A DNA stretch of 64,000 bases from Holophagaceae bacterium (GTDB lineage: Bacteria; Acidobacteriota; Holophagae; Holophagales; Holophagaceae): positions 62,001 to 126,000 of the forward strand of contig JADJVL010000006.1 in assembly GCA_016710635.1 (NCBI GenBank). Reading direction: 5' to 3'. Of the stretch, positions 43,008 through 50,539 are shown piece by piece (within the stretch, counting starts at the first letter, position 1; every line of letters starts with the position of its first letter). The position numbers and the translations under genes are program-made. The notes beneath the pieces were generated by a model. That model saw only the letters and a program-made list of their open reading frames with translations. It searched no databases and was not told where the DNA came from.

Positions 43008-44626
43008 TGACCCTCCTCGAATCGCCGCTGGCGCAGCGCCTCACCTGGACCCTCCTCCACTTCCTCTGGCAGGGCGCCCTTCTGGGCCTCTGCGCCTGGG
43101 GCGCTTTCATCCTGCTGCGCCGCGCGCGTCCCCAGCTGCGCTACCTCGCGGGCTGCGCCTGCCTCCTGGCCTGCCTGAGCAGCGCCAGCCTCACCTTCGC
43201 CGCACTGGCGCCAGCCCCGGGCCTGGCCCTGGAACTGCAGATCCTGCTCCAGGTCCCGGAAGCCGCAGCACCGACGGCCTCCGCCGCACTGTCCGCTACA
43301 AGTCAACTGGACACGATCCGCCCCTGGCGCCAGCGCCTCCAACCAGCCCTGCCCTGGGTCCTCACCGTTTGGATCGCAGGCGTGCTGCTGCTCACCCTGC
43401 GCGCCGCCGGTAGCTGGCTGTGGCTGCGCCGTCTGAAGGCCACCGCCCGGCCCGTTGCGGAACCGGAATGGCTGGACCTCCTCGTGCAGAGTACGGGCCT
43501 GCGCCGGACGGTGCGCTTCCTGGAATCCGTGCGGGTCGCCACCCCCATGTGCATGGGCCTGCTGCGCCCCGTGGTCCTGCTGCCCCTGGGCTTCTTCACC
43601 GGCCTGGATCCGATGGCCGCCGAAGCCGTGCTGGCCCACGAGCTCGCCCACATCCGCCGTATGGATGCCCTTGTGAATGGCGCCCAGTGCCTGCTCGAAG
43701 TGCTCTTCTTCTTCCACCCCGCAGTCTGGTGGATCTCCCGCCGGATCCGCGCCGAACGGGAACACTGCTGTGACGACGCCGCCGTCCTGGCCTGCGGCGA
43801 CGCCGTCCTCTACGCCGAAACCCTGAGCCGCCTCGACGCCTGTGGCGAGCGGCCCCTATCCCCGGCCCTCCTGGCCCGCGGAGGCAACCTCATGGAACGC
43901 ATGCGCCGTCTCCTCCTCGCTGAACAACCCCGGCTCCGCTTCACCACCCCCGGCCTGCTCCTGGTCGCCACCCTGGCCCTGGTGGCCGCCCTGCCCGTCC
44001 AGGCCGCCAAGGCCGTGGCCGCAGCGAGGGCGGCTGAGGCCGAACGGCCCGCCGCCCGCCTCGCCGGGACGTCCACCCCAGCCGCAACCGAAGCCGATAC
44101 GCCGGCGGCGGTGGCCGCGCTGCCCGAGGTGACCCTGGCGCCTGCCCCCGACCGGGCGACAGCGGCCCTCGTGCCTCAGGTGCCCATCGCGGCGGAGCCC
44201 GCGCCTCAGCTTGATGGGCCGGTGCCAGTCCCCCAGGTTCCTACGCCGCCGGCGTTGGAGGCGGAGGCCTGGCCGATCGAGACTAGGCAGGGCTGGGGCG
44301 CCGTCTTCCTGCCCGCCGGGAAGACGCTGGTGCAGGATGTCCTAGCCGTCCAGCGGGCACATGCGTACGCGGTGCGCGTGCCTGCGGGCACGACGATGAA
44401 GGTGAGGGCCCTCAGCGCCAAGGGGGAGGCCGACCTCCGGCTGAGGCCCCAGGCGGACCAGCGGGGCGTCAGCGGGCTGTGGCCGGGTCTACCGGAGGCC
44501 ACCTTCAGCAACGGGGGCCGGGCGGAGCAGGTCTTCATCTTCTACGTGTACTTCGTGCCGGAATACGCGGGGCCGCGGGACGTCCTGATCCAGCAGACCC
44601 TCGTCACCCCGCCCGTCCGTCCCTGA
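43007..44626 (+). CDS. BlaR1-like M56 family membrane metallopeptidase
   Basis: 539 residues from ATG 43007; GTG 43004 is an equally near alternative. Four membrane segments lie in the first 320 residues (for example LLHFLWQGALLGLCAWGAFI). The M56 protease motif VLAHELAHIRRMDALVNGAQ (HExxH) and EREHCCDDAAVLACGD with the third zinc ligand are intact. After a last helix at about 320-340 comes an Ala/Pro-rich linker and a C-terminal domain of about 120 residues (GVIEXRQGWG-like region with VFLPAGKTLVQDVLAVQ). This is not a penicillin-binding domain, so the signal is probably not a beta-lactam. It forms an operon with blaI. Confidence 0.88.
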   Translation: MTLLESPLAQRLTWTLLHFLWQGALLGLCAWGAFILLRRARPQLRYLAGCACLLACLSSASLTFAALAPAPGLALELQILLQVPEAAAPTASAALSATSQLDTIRPWRQRLQPALPWVLTVWIAGVLLLTLRAAGSWLWLRRLKATARPVAEPEWLDLLVQSTGLRRTVRFLESVRVATPMCMGLLRPVVLLPLGFFTGLDPMAAEAVLAHELAHIRRMDALVNGAQCLLEVLFFFHPAVWWISRRIRAEREHCCDDAAVLACGDAVLYAETLSRLDACGERPLSPALLARGGNLMERMRRLLLAEQPRLRFTTPGLLLVATLALVAALPVQAAKAVAAARAAEAERPAARLAGTSTPAATEADTPAAVAALPEVTLAPAPDRATAALVPQVPIAAEPAPQLDGPVPVPQVPTPPALEAEAWPIETRQGWGAVFLPAGKTLVQDVLAVQRAHAYAVRVPAGTTMKVRALSAKGEADLRLRPQADQRGVSGLWPGLPEATFSNGGRAEQVFIFYVYFVPEYAGPRDVLIQQTLVTPPVRP

Positions 44627-44641
44627 GCGAAGCCCGCCGGC

Positions 44642-45655
44642 CTACTCTGACTTCAGGCTGCGCCCCATCAGCCGGGCCACGGCCTCCTTCGGGTCCGCCC
44701 CATCCAGCAGCCGGCCGACCTCTTCCGTGATGGGCAGGTCCACGCCTGCGGCCTTGCCCAGCCATAGGGCGGCGCGGGTGGTGCTGGCGCCTTCGATGAC
44801 CTGGCCGCCCATGAGTTCGGAAGCCTCCGCCAAGGTCTTCCCTTCGGCGAGGTAGGCGCCGCAGCGGCGGTTCCGGCTCTGGGGCCCGGTGGCGGTGAGG
44901 AGCAGGTCGCCCATGCCGGCGAGGCCCATCACCGTGTCCGGGGAGCCGCCGAGGGCCGCCACCAGCCGCGCCATCTCGGCGAGGCCGCGGGTGATGAGGG
45001 CCGCCCGGGCGTTGTGGCCCAGGCCCAGGGTCTCCACCAGGCCCGCGGCGATGGCGAGGACGTTCTTGAGGGCGCCGCAGAGTTCCGCGCCGACCACGTC
45101 CCGGCTGAGGTAGACCCGGAGGCGCTCCGTGGCGAGCAGCCGTTGCAGTTCGAGGGCCCTCGCGTCGCTGATGGCGGCGGGCAGGGCCAGGACGAGGGCC
45201 GAGGGCAGGCCCTGGGCCACCTCGTCAGCGAAGGTCGGCCCGCTCATCACGCCCACGGGCAGGCCGAGCAGAGGTTCCAACGCTTCGCTCAGGCGCTGGT
45301 GGCTCTCGGCGAGGATGCCCTTGCTGGAGTGCAGCAGCAGGTCGGGTAGGCTCCCGCCCGCGGCGTCGAGCTGCGCCTTGAGGCTCCGCCAGGCTTCGGG
45401 ACTGGCCTGGGTGGTCATGCAGGAGACCCAGGTCTCTGCCTGGAAGGCTTCCGCGGGATCGGAGACCGGGCGCAGGCCCGCGGGCAGTTCGACGCCGTTG
45501 AGCCGGGGATGGCGGCGGGTGGCGGCCATCTCCGCCATCTTCACCGGGGTGTGGCCCCAGAGCACGACGCTGCGGCCGGCCTGGGCCCAGGCCACCGCCA
45601 GGGCCGAGCCCCAGACGCCGGCGCCATAGACGGCGAGGTCGGGCCGCTCACTCAT
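44642..45655 (-). CDS. gpsA: Glycerol-3-phosphate dehydrogenase [NAD(P)+]
   Basis: 337 residues from ATG 45655. The dinucleotide loop is VYGAGVWGSALAVAWA, then SSKGILAES, GVMSGPTFADEVAQGLPSA, and the catalytic Lys in ELCGALKNVLAIAAG. GLGHNARAALITRGLAEM and GLAGMGDLLLTATGPQSRNR complete the signature. It reduces dihydroxyacetone phosphate to glycerol-3-phosphate for phospholipid synthesis. Its start overlaps the end of plsY by 8 bases, and the two consecutive steps of the pathway are thus encoded together. Confidence 0.94.
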   Translation of the reverse strand: MSERPDLAVYGAGVWGSALAVAWAQAGRSVVLWGHTPVKMAEMAATRRHPRLNGVELPAGLRPVSDPAEAFQAETWVSCMTTQASPEAWRSLKAQLDAAGGSLPDLLLHSSKGILAESHQRLSEALEPLLGLPVGVMSGPTFADEVAQGLPSALVLALPAAISDARALELQRLLATERLRVYLSRDVVGAELCGALKNVLAIAAGLVETLGLGHNARAALITRGLAEMARLVAALGGSPDTVMGLAGMGDLLLTATGPQSRNRRCGAYLAEGKTLAEASELMGGQVIEGASTTRAALWLGKAAGVDLPITEEVGRLLDGADPKEAVARLMGRSLKSE

Positions 45656-46325
45656 CCGGGGCCTCGAATTCCGGGGCGCCGGTGTTCGGAGCGCCCCAGA
45701 GCTTGGATTCGGTCCCCGCCTGCAGGCGCCGGATGTTCTCGTGATGCTTGGCCACAAGGAGGACCGCAAGCAGGGCCCAGGCGAGCAGGTAGGGCGCATG
45801 GTCGCCCAGGGCCCGCCAGCCGCCGTAGTCGCCGCTGAGGGCCAGCAGCACCACCTCCGCCGGCAGCATGAGGGCCGCGAGGATGCTGCCCAGGCTGACG
45901 TGGCGGGTGAGCCAGAGGGCCGCGACGAAGGCGGCCAGGGGCAAGGCCCCCAGGCGCCATTGCACCGCCAGGATCACGCCCAGGGCCGTGGCGACGCCCT
46001 TGCCGCCCTTGAAGCCCAGCCAGGGTGAGAAGACATGCCCCGCCACCGCCGCCAGGCCGATCCAGGGCCAGAAGGGTTCGGGCAGACCCCAGCGCCGCGC
46101 GAGGAGTACCGGCACGAGCCCTTTGGTGATGTCCAGGAGCAGGACCAGGACGCCCACGCCCTTCCCCGCCACCCGGCTCACATTGGTCGCACCGATGTTG
46201 CCGCTGCCGTGCTTGCGGACATCGCCTTTGCCCATCAACCACACGACGATCACGCCGAAGGGGATGGAACCGCACAGGAAGGCGGCGAGGCACTGAAGGG
46301 CCAGATTCAGCGGTTCGGGCGGCAT
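45648..46325 (-). CDS. plsY: Glycerol-3-phosphate acyltransferase PlsY
   Basis: 225 residues with about six membrane helices. All PlsY motifs are present: CGSIPFGVIV, then KHGSGNIGATNVSRVAGKG (motif 1), FSPWLGFKGGKGVATALGVI (motif 2), and LLVAKHHENIRRLQAGTESK (motif 3). It acylates glycerol-3-phosphate from acyl-phosphate at the inner membrane. It overlaps gpsA by 8 bases and is preceded by a degenerate paralogue at 46.4-47.2 kb. Confidence 0.95.
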   Translation of the reverse strand: MPPEPLNLALQCLAAFLCGSIPFGVIVVWLMGKGDVRKHGSGNIGATNVSRVAGKGVGVLVLLLDITKGLVPVLLARRWGLPEPFWPWIGLAAVAGHVFSPWLGFKGGKGVATALGVILAVQWRLGALPLAAFVAALWLTRHVSLGSILAALMLPAEVVLLALSGDYGGWRALGDHAPYLLAWALLAVLLVAKHHENIRRLQAGTESKLWGAPNTGAPEFEAPDE

Positions 46326-46435
46326 GGGATCACCTTATCAGGCGTCGTACGCCCCAGTCTCAGGCTTCGGATTCCACGTATTGCTACGAATTGTGTGATC
46401 GACAGCAATGGCACTCGTGGATACAGGACTCCGCC

Positions 46436-47227
46436 CTAGTTGCCCGCCTTCACTTTCCCCCAGGCTTTGGGTTCGGTGCCGTTGCGAATCCTGCCCAGAA
46501 CCCCTGAATTCCGAAAGACGATGAGCCAAGCGAGAATGCACCACCCGACAATCGCCGGAATGCTCTGATGGACTTCTCCGCATGCGATTCCTGAAAAGGA
46601 ATTCGGATCGGACGGATCGCCGATTTGTTGGCTGAATGCATACGGGAAAGTGGCCCCGACTGGCGCAACCATGGCACCGAGGATCACCGCCAGATCCCGG
46701 TAGCGGGTGAAGAGTAGAACCAGGACGAAAACAGGGAGAGCAAGGATCAGGACATGGGCCTGGGAGGCAAAGGCAACACCCAGGGCCGTGCCAACCCCTG
46801 TGCCACCCACGAACCCTGTGCCACCCACGAACCTCATCCATGGGTTGAACAGGTTCCCAAGCAGGGCCAAGAGGCCGATCAGCACAATCAACTCAGTGCC
46901 ATTCAATCCATAAGCCACGTTTCGAGGTCCCGACCAGCCGCTACCAGACTCACCCAGGAGCCAGTAGAAATACCCTTCCCGTAGCTTAGAGGACTGAACC
47001 ATCAAGACTGGAATGGCGCCGCTCATGGCCTCAAAAAGGAATACCAGCACCCCGCTCCACCGGCTGGGCTTCCGACCAGTCTCGCGCTCTGCGCCACCTG
47101 ATTCGGGCCCAGGTACAGACCGATGGAAGCGGAGAGCTTTGCTGGCAAACAACTTGAAGGGAATGGACCCGCAAGTGAAGGCTGCAATACACCAAAAGGA
47201 AAGCAGGCCCAACCCCGCTGTAGACAT
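46436..47227 (-). CDS. Divergent PlsY-like membrane protein lacking catalytic motifs
   Basis: 263 residues from ATG 47227 (GGAG upstream). It aligns with PlsY along its length: AAFTCGSIPFKLFASKALRF, LLALLGNLFNPWMRFVGGTG, GVGTALGVAFASQAHVLILA, FRNSGVLGRIRNGTEPKAWG. However, motif 1 (SGNxGATN) is replaced by a Pro/Gly/Glu-rich stretch, the motif 2 Lys is lost (GGTG for GGKG), and the HxENIxR motif is gone. An 18-base duplication (46801-46818, repeated from 46819) doubles GGTGFV. DNA here is visibly less GC-rich than in plsY. It is likely non-enzymatic, or a decaying or transferred copy beside the true plsY. Confidence 0.7.
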   Translation of the reverse strand: MSTAGLGLLSFWCIAAFTCGSIPFKLFASKALRFHRSVPGPESGGAERETGRKPSRWSGVLVFLFEAMSGAIPVLMVQSSKLREGYFYWLLGESGSGWSGPRNVAYGLNGTELIVLIGLLALLGNLFNPWMRFVGGTGFVGGTGVGTALGVAFASQAHVLILALPVFVLVLLFTRYRDLAVILGAMVAPVGATFPYAFSQQIGDPSDPNSFSGIACGEVHQSIPAIVGWCILAWLIVFRNSGVLGRIRNGTEPKAWGKVKAGN

Positions 47228-47266
47228 GGTCTCCACCTTATCAGCCCCTCTCGCTACGCTTTCCCA

Positions 47267-48164
47267 ATGAAACCCCGACAGTGCCAGCGTTGCGGCGCCG
47301 CCCCTCCCCGAAGCGCCGCGGGACCAGGCCGTGACCTGCGCGTACTGCGGCATGGCCTACGACCCGACCACCGCCTTCCGCCCGCCGGTGGCCCTCAGGC
47401 TGCCGCCGGGCGCAGGAAGGAAGCTGCTCTGGGTCCTCGCCGCCGTGGTCCTCCTGCCCGTGCTGGGCGTCTTCGCCATCACCTGCGGCGTGCTGGTGAC
47501 GACGAAGAAGGCGGTGGACGCGGCGGTGGGCAAGGCGGGCCAAACCACCAAGGCCCGCGTGCCCTTCCCGACCAATCTCAAGGCACCGGTGAGACCGGGC
47601 GAATTGAGCGCCGATCGCGGCTGGCAGACCCTCGACTGCGCCCCGCCCCCCGGCGGCGCCGGCAGCCTGGAGGCCGTCGCGGCCATCCCCTGGGCCGTGT
47701 CCCTCGCCCAGGGCTGGCGCAAGGACGCCCGCCTGGAGCGGGTGGACGTGGACCGGCTGCGTCCCGACGGCCTCGTGAACGCAAGAGACGACGAGGCCGC
47801 ATCGGTCATGTACCGCTTCCTCTCCCCGAGCTTGCTGGAGGAGCAGCGCCGCCAGGCGGACCTCGGGAAGAGCGATGTGAAGGCGGGCCTCTTCATCGAG
47901 ATCAAGCAGGGCGCGGTGCGGGCCCTGGTGACCGGCGCCAGCAGCCGCCAGGAGCTGCTGCCCCCCCATCCCGCCAGCCTGCCGCTGAAGGGCGTGCTGG
48001 AGGGCCTCGACCGCGCGGGCCAGCTGCCCGCGAAACCCTTCTTCAGCGGGTATCTGATCTACCTCGAACGGGAGGGGTGGGTGTGGTATCTCAACACGCT
48101 GTCCCGGCAGGAGTCGATGCCACGGGCCCGGGCCTCGGATGGCCGGCCCTATCCGTACCGGTGA
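47267..48164 (+). CDS. Zinc-ribbon membrane protein, function unknown, frameshifted near its start
   Basis: About 298 residues after repair. ATG 47267 begins MKPRQCQRCGAA; removing one C from the CCCC run at 47306-47309 joins it to EAPRDQAVTCAYCGMAYDP. Together they give a CxxC ... CxxC zinc ribbon, so the frameshift is well supported. Without repair, the first usable start is GTG 47331. One membrane helix follows (LLWVLAAVVLLPVLGVFAIT), then a periplasmic domain with no recognised family (ADRGWQTLDCAPPPGGAGSL, GLFIEIKQGAVRALVTGASS, FFSGYLIYLEREGWVWYLNT). The ribbon would be cytoplasmic. Confidence 0.65.
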
Positions 48165-48176
48165 CCGGACGGGAAC

Positions 48177-49415
48177 TCAGACCAGCCTCCGCCGCAGCCA
48201 GTCCAGGCTCCAGCCCGCGGCGCGGAGTTGCACATCGGGACGGTCCCCGGGCACCACGAAGCGCCGGGATTCCACACCGCCGGGCCCGGCGATGGCGATG
48301 AGGCAGGTGCCCACCGGATTGGCGCGTTCCACGTCGCCCTGGGGATCCACGGAAGGCCCGGCGTTCCCCGTGATGGCGAGGCCCCAGGTCGCCCCGAGCC
48401 TCGCGCGGATGCCTGTGGCCAGGGCTTCGGTGGTCTGCTCGGAAATCGTCCCATGGGCCGCGAGCACCGCCGGATCCACCGCTGCGAGCTGAGTCTTCGC
48501 GCCGGCGGAGTAGACCACGGCGCCGCCGAGGAAGGCTTCGCTGGCGCCGGGGATGGCGGTGAGCCGCGCGGCCAAAAGGCCGCCGCTCATGCTTTCCGCC
48601 ACGGCCAGGGTCTCGCCCCGCGCCTTGAGCATCGCCAGCACCGTCGATTCCAGGTCCCCGCTGCCGGTGCAGACCAGGTCAGGGCCAAGTTCGGCGGCAA
48701 GATCCGCTCGGGCGGCTTCGAGGGCGGCGGCGTCGCCGCTGCGCACCACGAACTCGACGTGCGTGAGCGAGGCGAGGATGGTCCACTCCAGATCGCAGTG
48801 TTTCTTTCGCACCGGCCCCGTGCGCTCGTCGAGGGTGCTTTCCGGCACGCCCCCCACCACCATGCGCAGGGTGTGGACCGGGGCCCCGGCGAGGGCCGCG
48901 AGGCGGGGCTGAACGTGGTCCGCCCACATGCGCTTCATCTCCCGGGGCACACCGGGCATGAGGACGATGCGCCGGCCTGGAAAACCCGCCGGATCCCGCC
49001 ACCAGACGCCTGGCGCCGAGCCCAAAGGGTTGCGCAGGGGCTCGGCGCCCGCGGGAATCAGGACCTGCTTGTAGTTGTTGGCCGACGGGACGCGGTTGCG
49101 CGCGGCGTACCAGGCCTCCAGTTCGGCGCGGCACTGGGCGTCCTCCACCAGCTCCGAGCCCAGGGCCTCGGCGAAGACTTCCTTCGTGAAATCGTCGAAG
49201 GTGGGCCCGAGGCCGCCGGTGCAGAGGATGACATCGCTGCGGCGGAGGGCCTCCTCCACCAGCGCCTTCAGGTCGGCGCGATCGTCGCCGACGGCGGTCT
49301 TGCGGTGCAGGGCGAGGCCCAGCTCGGCGAGGCGCTCGGCAATCCACACCGAGTTGGTGTCCAGGCGGCGGGTGGTGAGCAGCTCCGTGCCGATGGCGAT
49401 GCATTCGATGCGCAT
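48177..49415 (-). CDS. cinA: CinA family protein (nicotinamide mononucleotide deamidase)
   Basis: 412 residues. The N-terminal MoCF-like domain has AIGTELLTTRRLDTNSVWIA, ILCTGGLGPTFDDFTKEV and VLMPGVPREMKRMW. The C-terminal CinA domain has LAVAESMSGGLLAARLTAIP with the catalytic Ser, VVYSAGAKTQLAAVDPAVLA, HGTISEQTTEALATGIRARL and LAITGNAGPS. The C-terminal domain deamidates NMN in pyridine-nucleotide recycling; the N-terminal domain is a COG1058 ADP-ribose pyrophosphatase type. The gene is single, converging with the zinc-ribbon gene. Confidence 0.93.
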   Translation of the reverse strand: MRIECIAIGTELLTTRRLDTNSVWIAERLAELGLALHRKTAVGDDRADLKALVEEALRRSDVILCTGGLGPTFDDFTKEVFAEALGSELVEDAQCRAELEAWYAARNRVPSANNYKQVLIPAGAEPLRNPLGSAPGVWWRDPAGFPGRRIVLMPGVPREMKRMWADHVQPRLAALAGAPVHTLRMVVGGVPESTLDERTGPVRKKHCDLEWTILASLTHVEFVVRSGDAAALEAARADLAAELGPDLVCTGSGDLESTVLAMLKARGETLAVAESMSGGLLAARLTAIPGASEAFLGGAVVYSAGAKTQLAAVDPAVLAAHGTISEQTTEALATGIRARLGATWGLAITGNAGPSVDPQGDVERANPVGTCLIAIAGPGGVESRRFVVPGDRPDVQLRAAGWSLDWLRRRLV

Positions 49416-49446
49416 GCAGCTAAGTTACCCTGGAGTTGGAGCTCCC

Positions 49447-49728
49447 ATGATCATCCCCGACATCGACGACCTCGTCCTGGAGCACGACGAGGAGTCGGCC
49501 CTGGAGGAGCTGGGACGCCGGGTCCTGAGCCGCGGCCCCTGGACCACCGTGGCCTTTTTCGTGCGCACCCGCAGCGGCCCGGAAGCTCCCTGGGAAGGCC
49601 CCTTCCTGTGGCTGCACCGCTACCAGAAGGTGGCGCAGGGGTGGAAGCTGGTGAGCAAGTTTCATACGACGAGCGGGGAGCAGTTGGACGGGCTCGTGGA
49701 TGCGTTGGAGGGGTGGAAATTGCGGTGA
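49447..49728 (+). CDS. Small soluble protein, function unknown
   Basis: 93 residues from ATG 49447, with GGAG upstream; the frame is open further back but that part lies opposite cinA. The sequence is acidic at the start (DIDDLVLEHDEESALEELGR), then strand-rich (GPWTTVAFFVRTRSGPEAPW, LWLHRYQKVAQGWKLVSKFH). No known motif, signal or membrane segment. Repeat cluster B begins 66 bases after its stop. Confidence 0.7.
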   Translation: MIIPDIDDLVLEHDEESALEELGRRVLSRGPWTTVAFFVRTRSGPEAPWEGPFLWLHRYQKVAQGWKLVSKFHTTSGEQLDGLVDALEGWKLR

Positions 49729-49914
49729 GGCCGATCCCACGAGGCTCGCCATGTCGCCCCGACGGGCCCTGCGGCGAGATTGGGGAAAACACTGAAGGGA
49801 ACCGGCCGAAAGGACGAATCCAAGCGGGTACAGCGGGCGCGGCCAGGCGGCAGGAGCAGGGGCCAGAGGCACACGCCGGGACGGTTTTCTGCCTGCTCCC
49901 ATGAACGACCCCGC

Positions 49915-49984
49915 CGCGCTATCGCTTGGCCGTGTCCGAGTTCGCCGCGGCAAAGGGAACCGGTCGAAAGGACGAGTCCGGCAC
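49915..49984 (-). repeat. Degraded hairpin element B0
   Basis: On the minus strand the right arm GCCGCGGCGAACTCGGACAC and the conserved 14-mer (49928-49915) are intact, but the left arm is replaced by a sequence pairing at only about nine of twelve outer positions. It looks like a recombined or decaying copy. Confidence 0.6.
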
Positions 49985-50010
49985 AGGGCTGAGGGGTTGA
50001 AGTTGAAAAG

Positions 50011-50075
50011 GCATGGCAGGTGGCCGCGGCGGCACTTGGCCGTGGTCACCTGCCATGCGGCCAAGCGATAGCGCG
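50011..50075 (+). ncRNA. Putative structured RNA element B1
   Basis: 50011-50058 form a 20 bp stem with loop GGCACTTG; the outer arm is GCATGGCAGGTG, unlike any other copy. Two positions are non-Watson-Crick and both are G-T on the plus strand. The conserved 14-mer lies at 50062-50075. The preceding GGTTGAAGTTGAAAAG may be a rudiment of the tandem tract. Confidence 0.6.
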
Positions 50076-50178
50076 GCAGGAGCAGTGGCCATGCGGGTCC
50101 CCGGACTCGGAGGACTGGTGCATCTGGGACTGGTTTTGCTGGCCGTGCTGCCTCCATGAACGGGTCGTCCCAACCTGC

Positions 50179-50243
50179 CGCGCTATCGCTTGGCCGTGTT
50201 CGAGTTCACCGCGGCAAACTGCCGCCGCGGCGAACTCGAACAC
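50179..50243 (-). ncRNA. Putative structured RNA element B2
   Basis: On the minus strand a 20 bp stem with loop GGCAGTTT (outer arm GTGTTCGAGTTC) is followed by GGC and the conserved 14-mer. The one non-Watson-Crick pair is G-T on that strand. Compared with A1, several stem pairs change on both sides (C-G to T-A, T-A to C-G), so pairing is kept. Confidence 0.6.
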
Positions 50244-50250
50244 CTTTTTG

Positions 50251-50286
50251 AAGGTCAAGATCAAGGTCAAGGTCAAGGTCAAGGTC
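50251..50286 (-). repeat. Six-base tandem tract GACCTT
   Basis: Six units of AAGGTC on the plus strand (one reads AAGATC), equal to GACCTT on the minus strand, immediately before element B2 in its own orientation. It corresponds to the 18-base tracts of cluster A, which are built from the same hexamer. Confidence 0.8.
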
Positions 50287-50361
50287 GGGGGCCCCTCCGA
50301 ACTCCCTGGTGCACACTCCCGCGTCCATGGAGAGCCCTGGCCCCGAGAACAGCGCCCACCC

Positions 50362-50526
50362 TCAGGCCTCGAAGTGCTCCCGGTTCAGCTTCAAGGCGAC
50401 CCACAGCCCCGCCCCCGTCCCCACCATGGACAGCACCACCGCCGTCGTGATGCCGACGAAATCGCCGAGCCACCAGCCCACCCAGCCGCCGAGGGTGGTG
50501 AAGACCAGGCTCAGGATCCACTTCAT
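50362..50526 (-). CDS. Small membrane protein, 54 residues
   Basis: ATG 50526 to TGA 50362, 13 bases downstream of the pyruvate kinase stop in the same direction. Two hydrophobic Gly-rich segments are seen: WILSLVFTTLGGWVGWWLGD and ITTAVVLSMVGTGAGLWVAL, then a basic/acidic tail KLNREHFEA. The pattern resembles small glycine-zipper membrane proteins of unknown function. A ribosome-binding site is visible as GAGAGG upstream. The short spacing suggests it is cotranscribed with pyk. Confidence 0.65.
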   Translation of the reverse strand: MKWILSLVFTTLGGWVGWWLGDFVGITTAVVLSMVGTGAGLWVALKLNREHFEA

Positions 50527-50539
50527 GGCCGCCGGCCTC

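Larger units (their letters stand above)
49795..50286. repeat. Hairpin-repeat cluster B (two good elements and fragments)
   Basis: This non-coding stretch holds a plus-strand element (50011-50075), a minus-strand element (50243-50179), a degraded minus-strand element (49984-49915) and a further fragment at 49795-49822. The fragment matches 49953-49980 (AGGGAACCGGNCGAAAGGAC). The two good elements face each other tail to tail, as A1 and A3 do in cluster A. Sequence between tails includes GGCAGGAGCAG and TTCATGGAGGCAG, with similar words beside the degraded copy. No protein gene was found. Confidence 0.85.

Noticed and set aside
2897..50243. Integron attC sites
   Set aside because: Stems are variable and paired as in attC sites, but the GTTRRRY and RYYYAAC core sites and the extrahelical bases are not seen, and there is no integrase or cassette structure.
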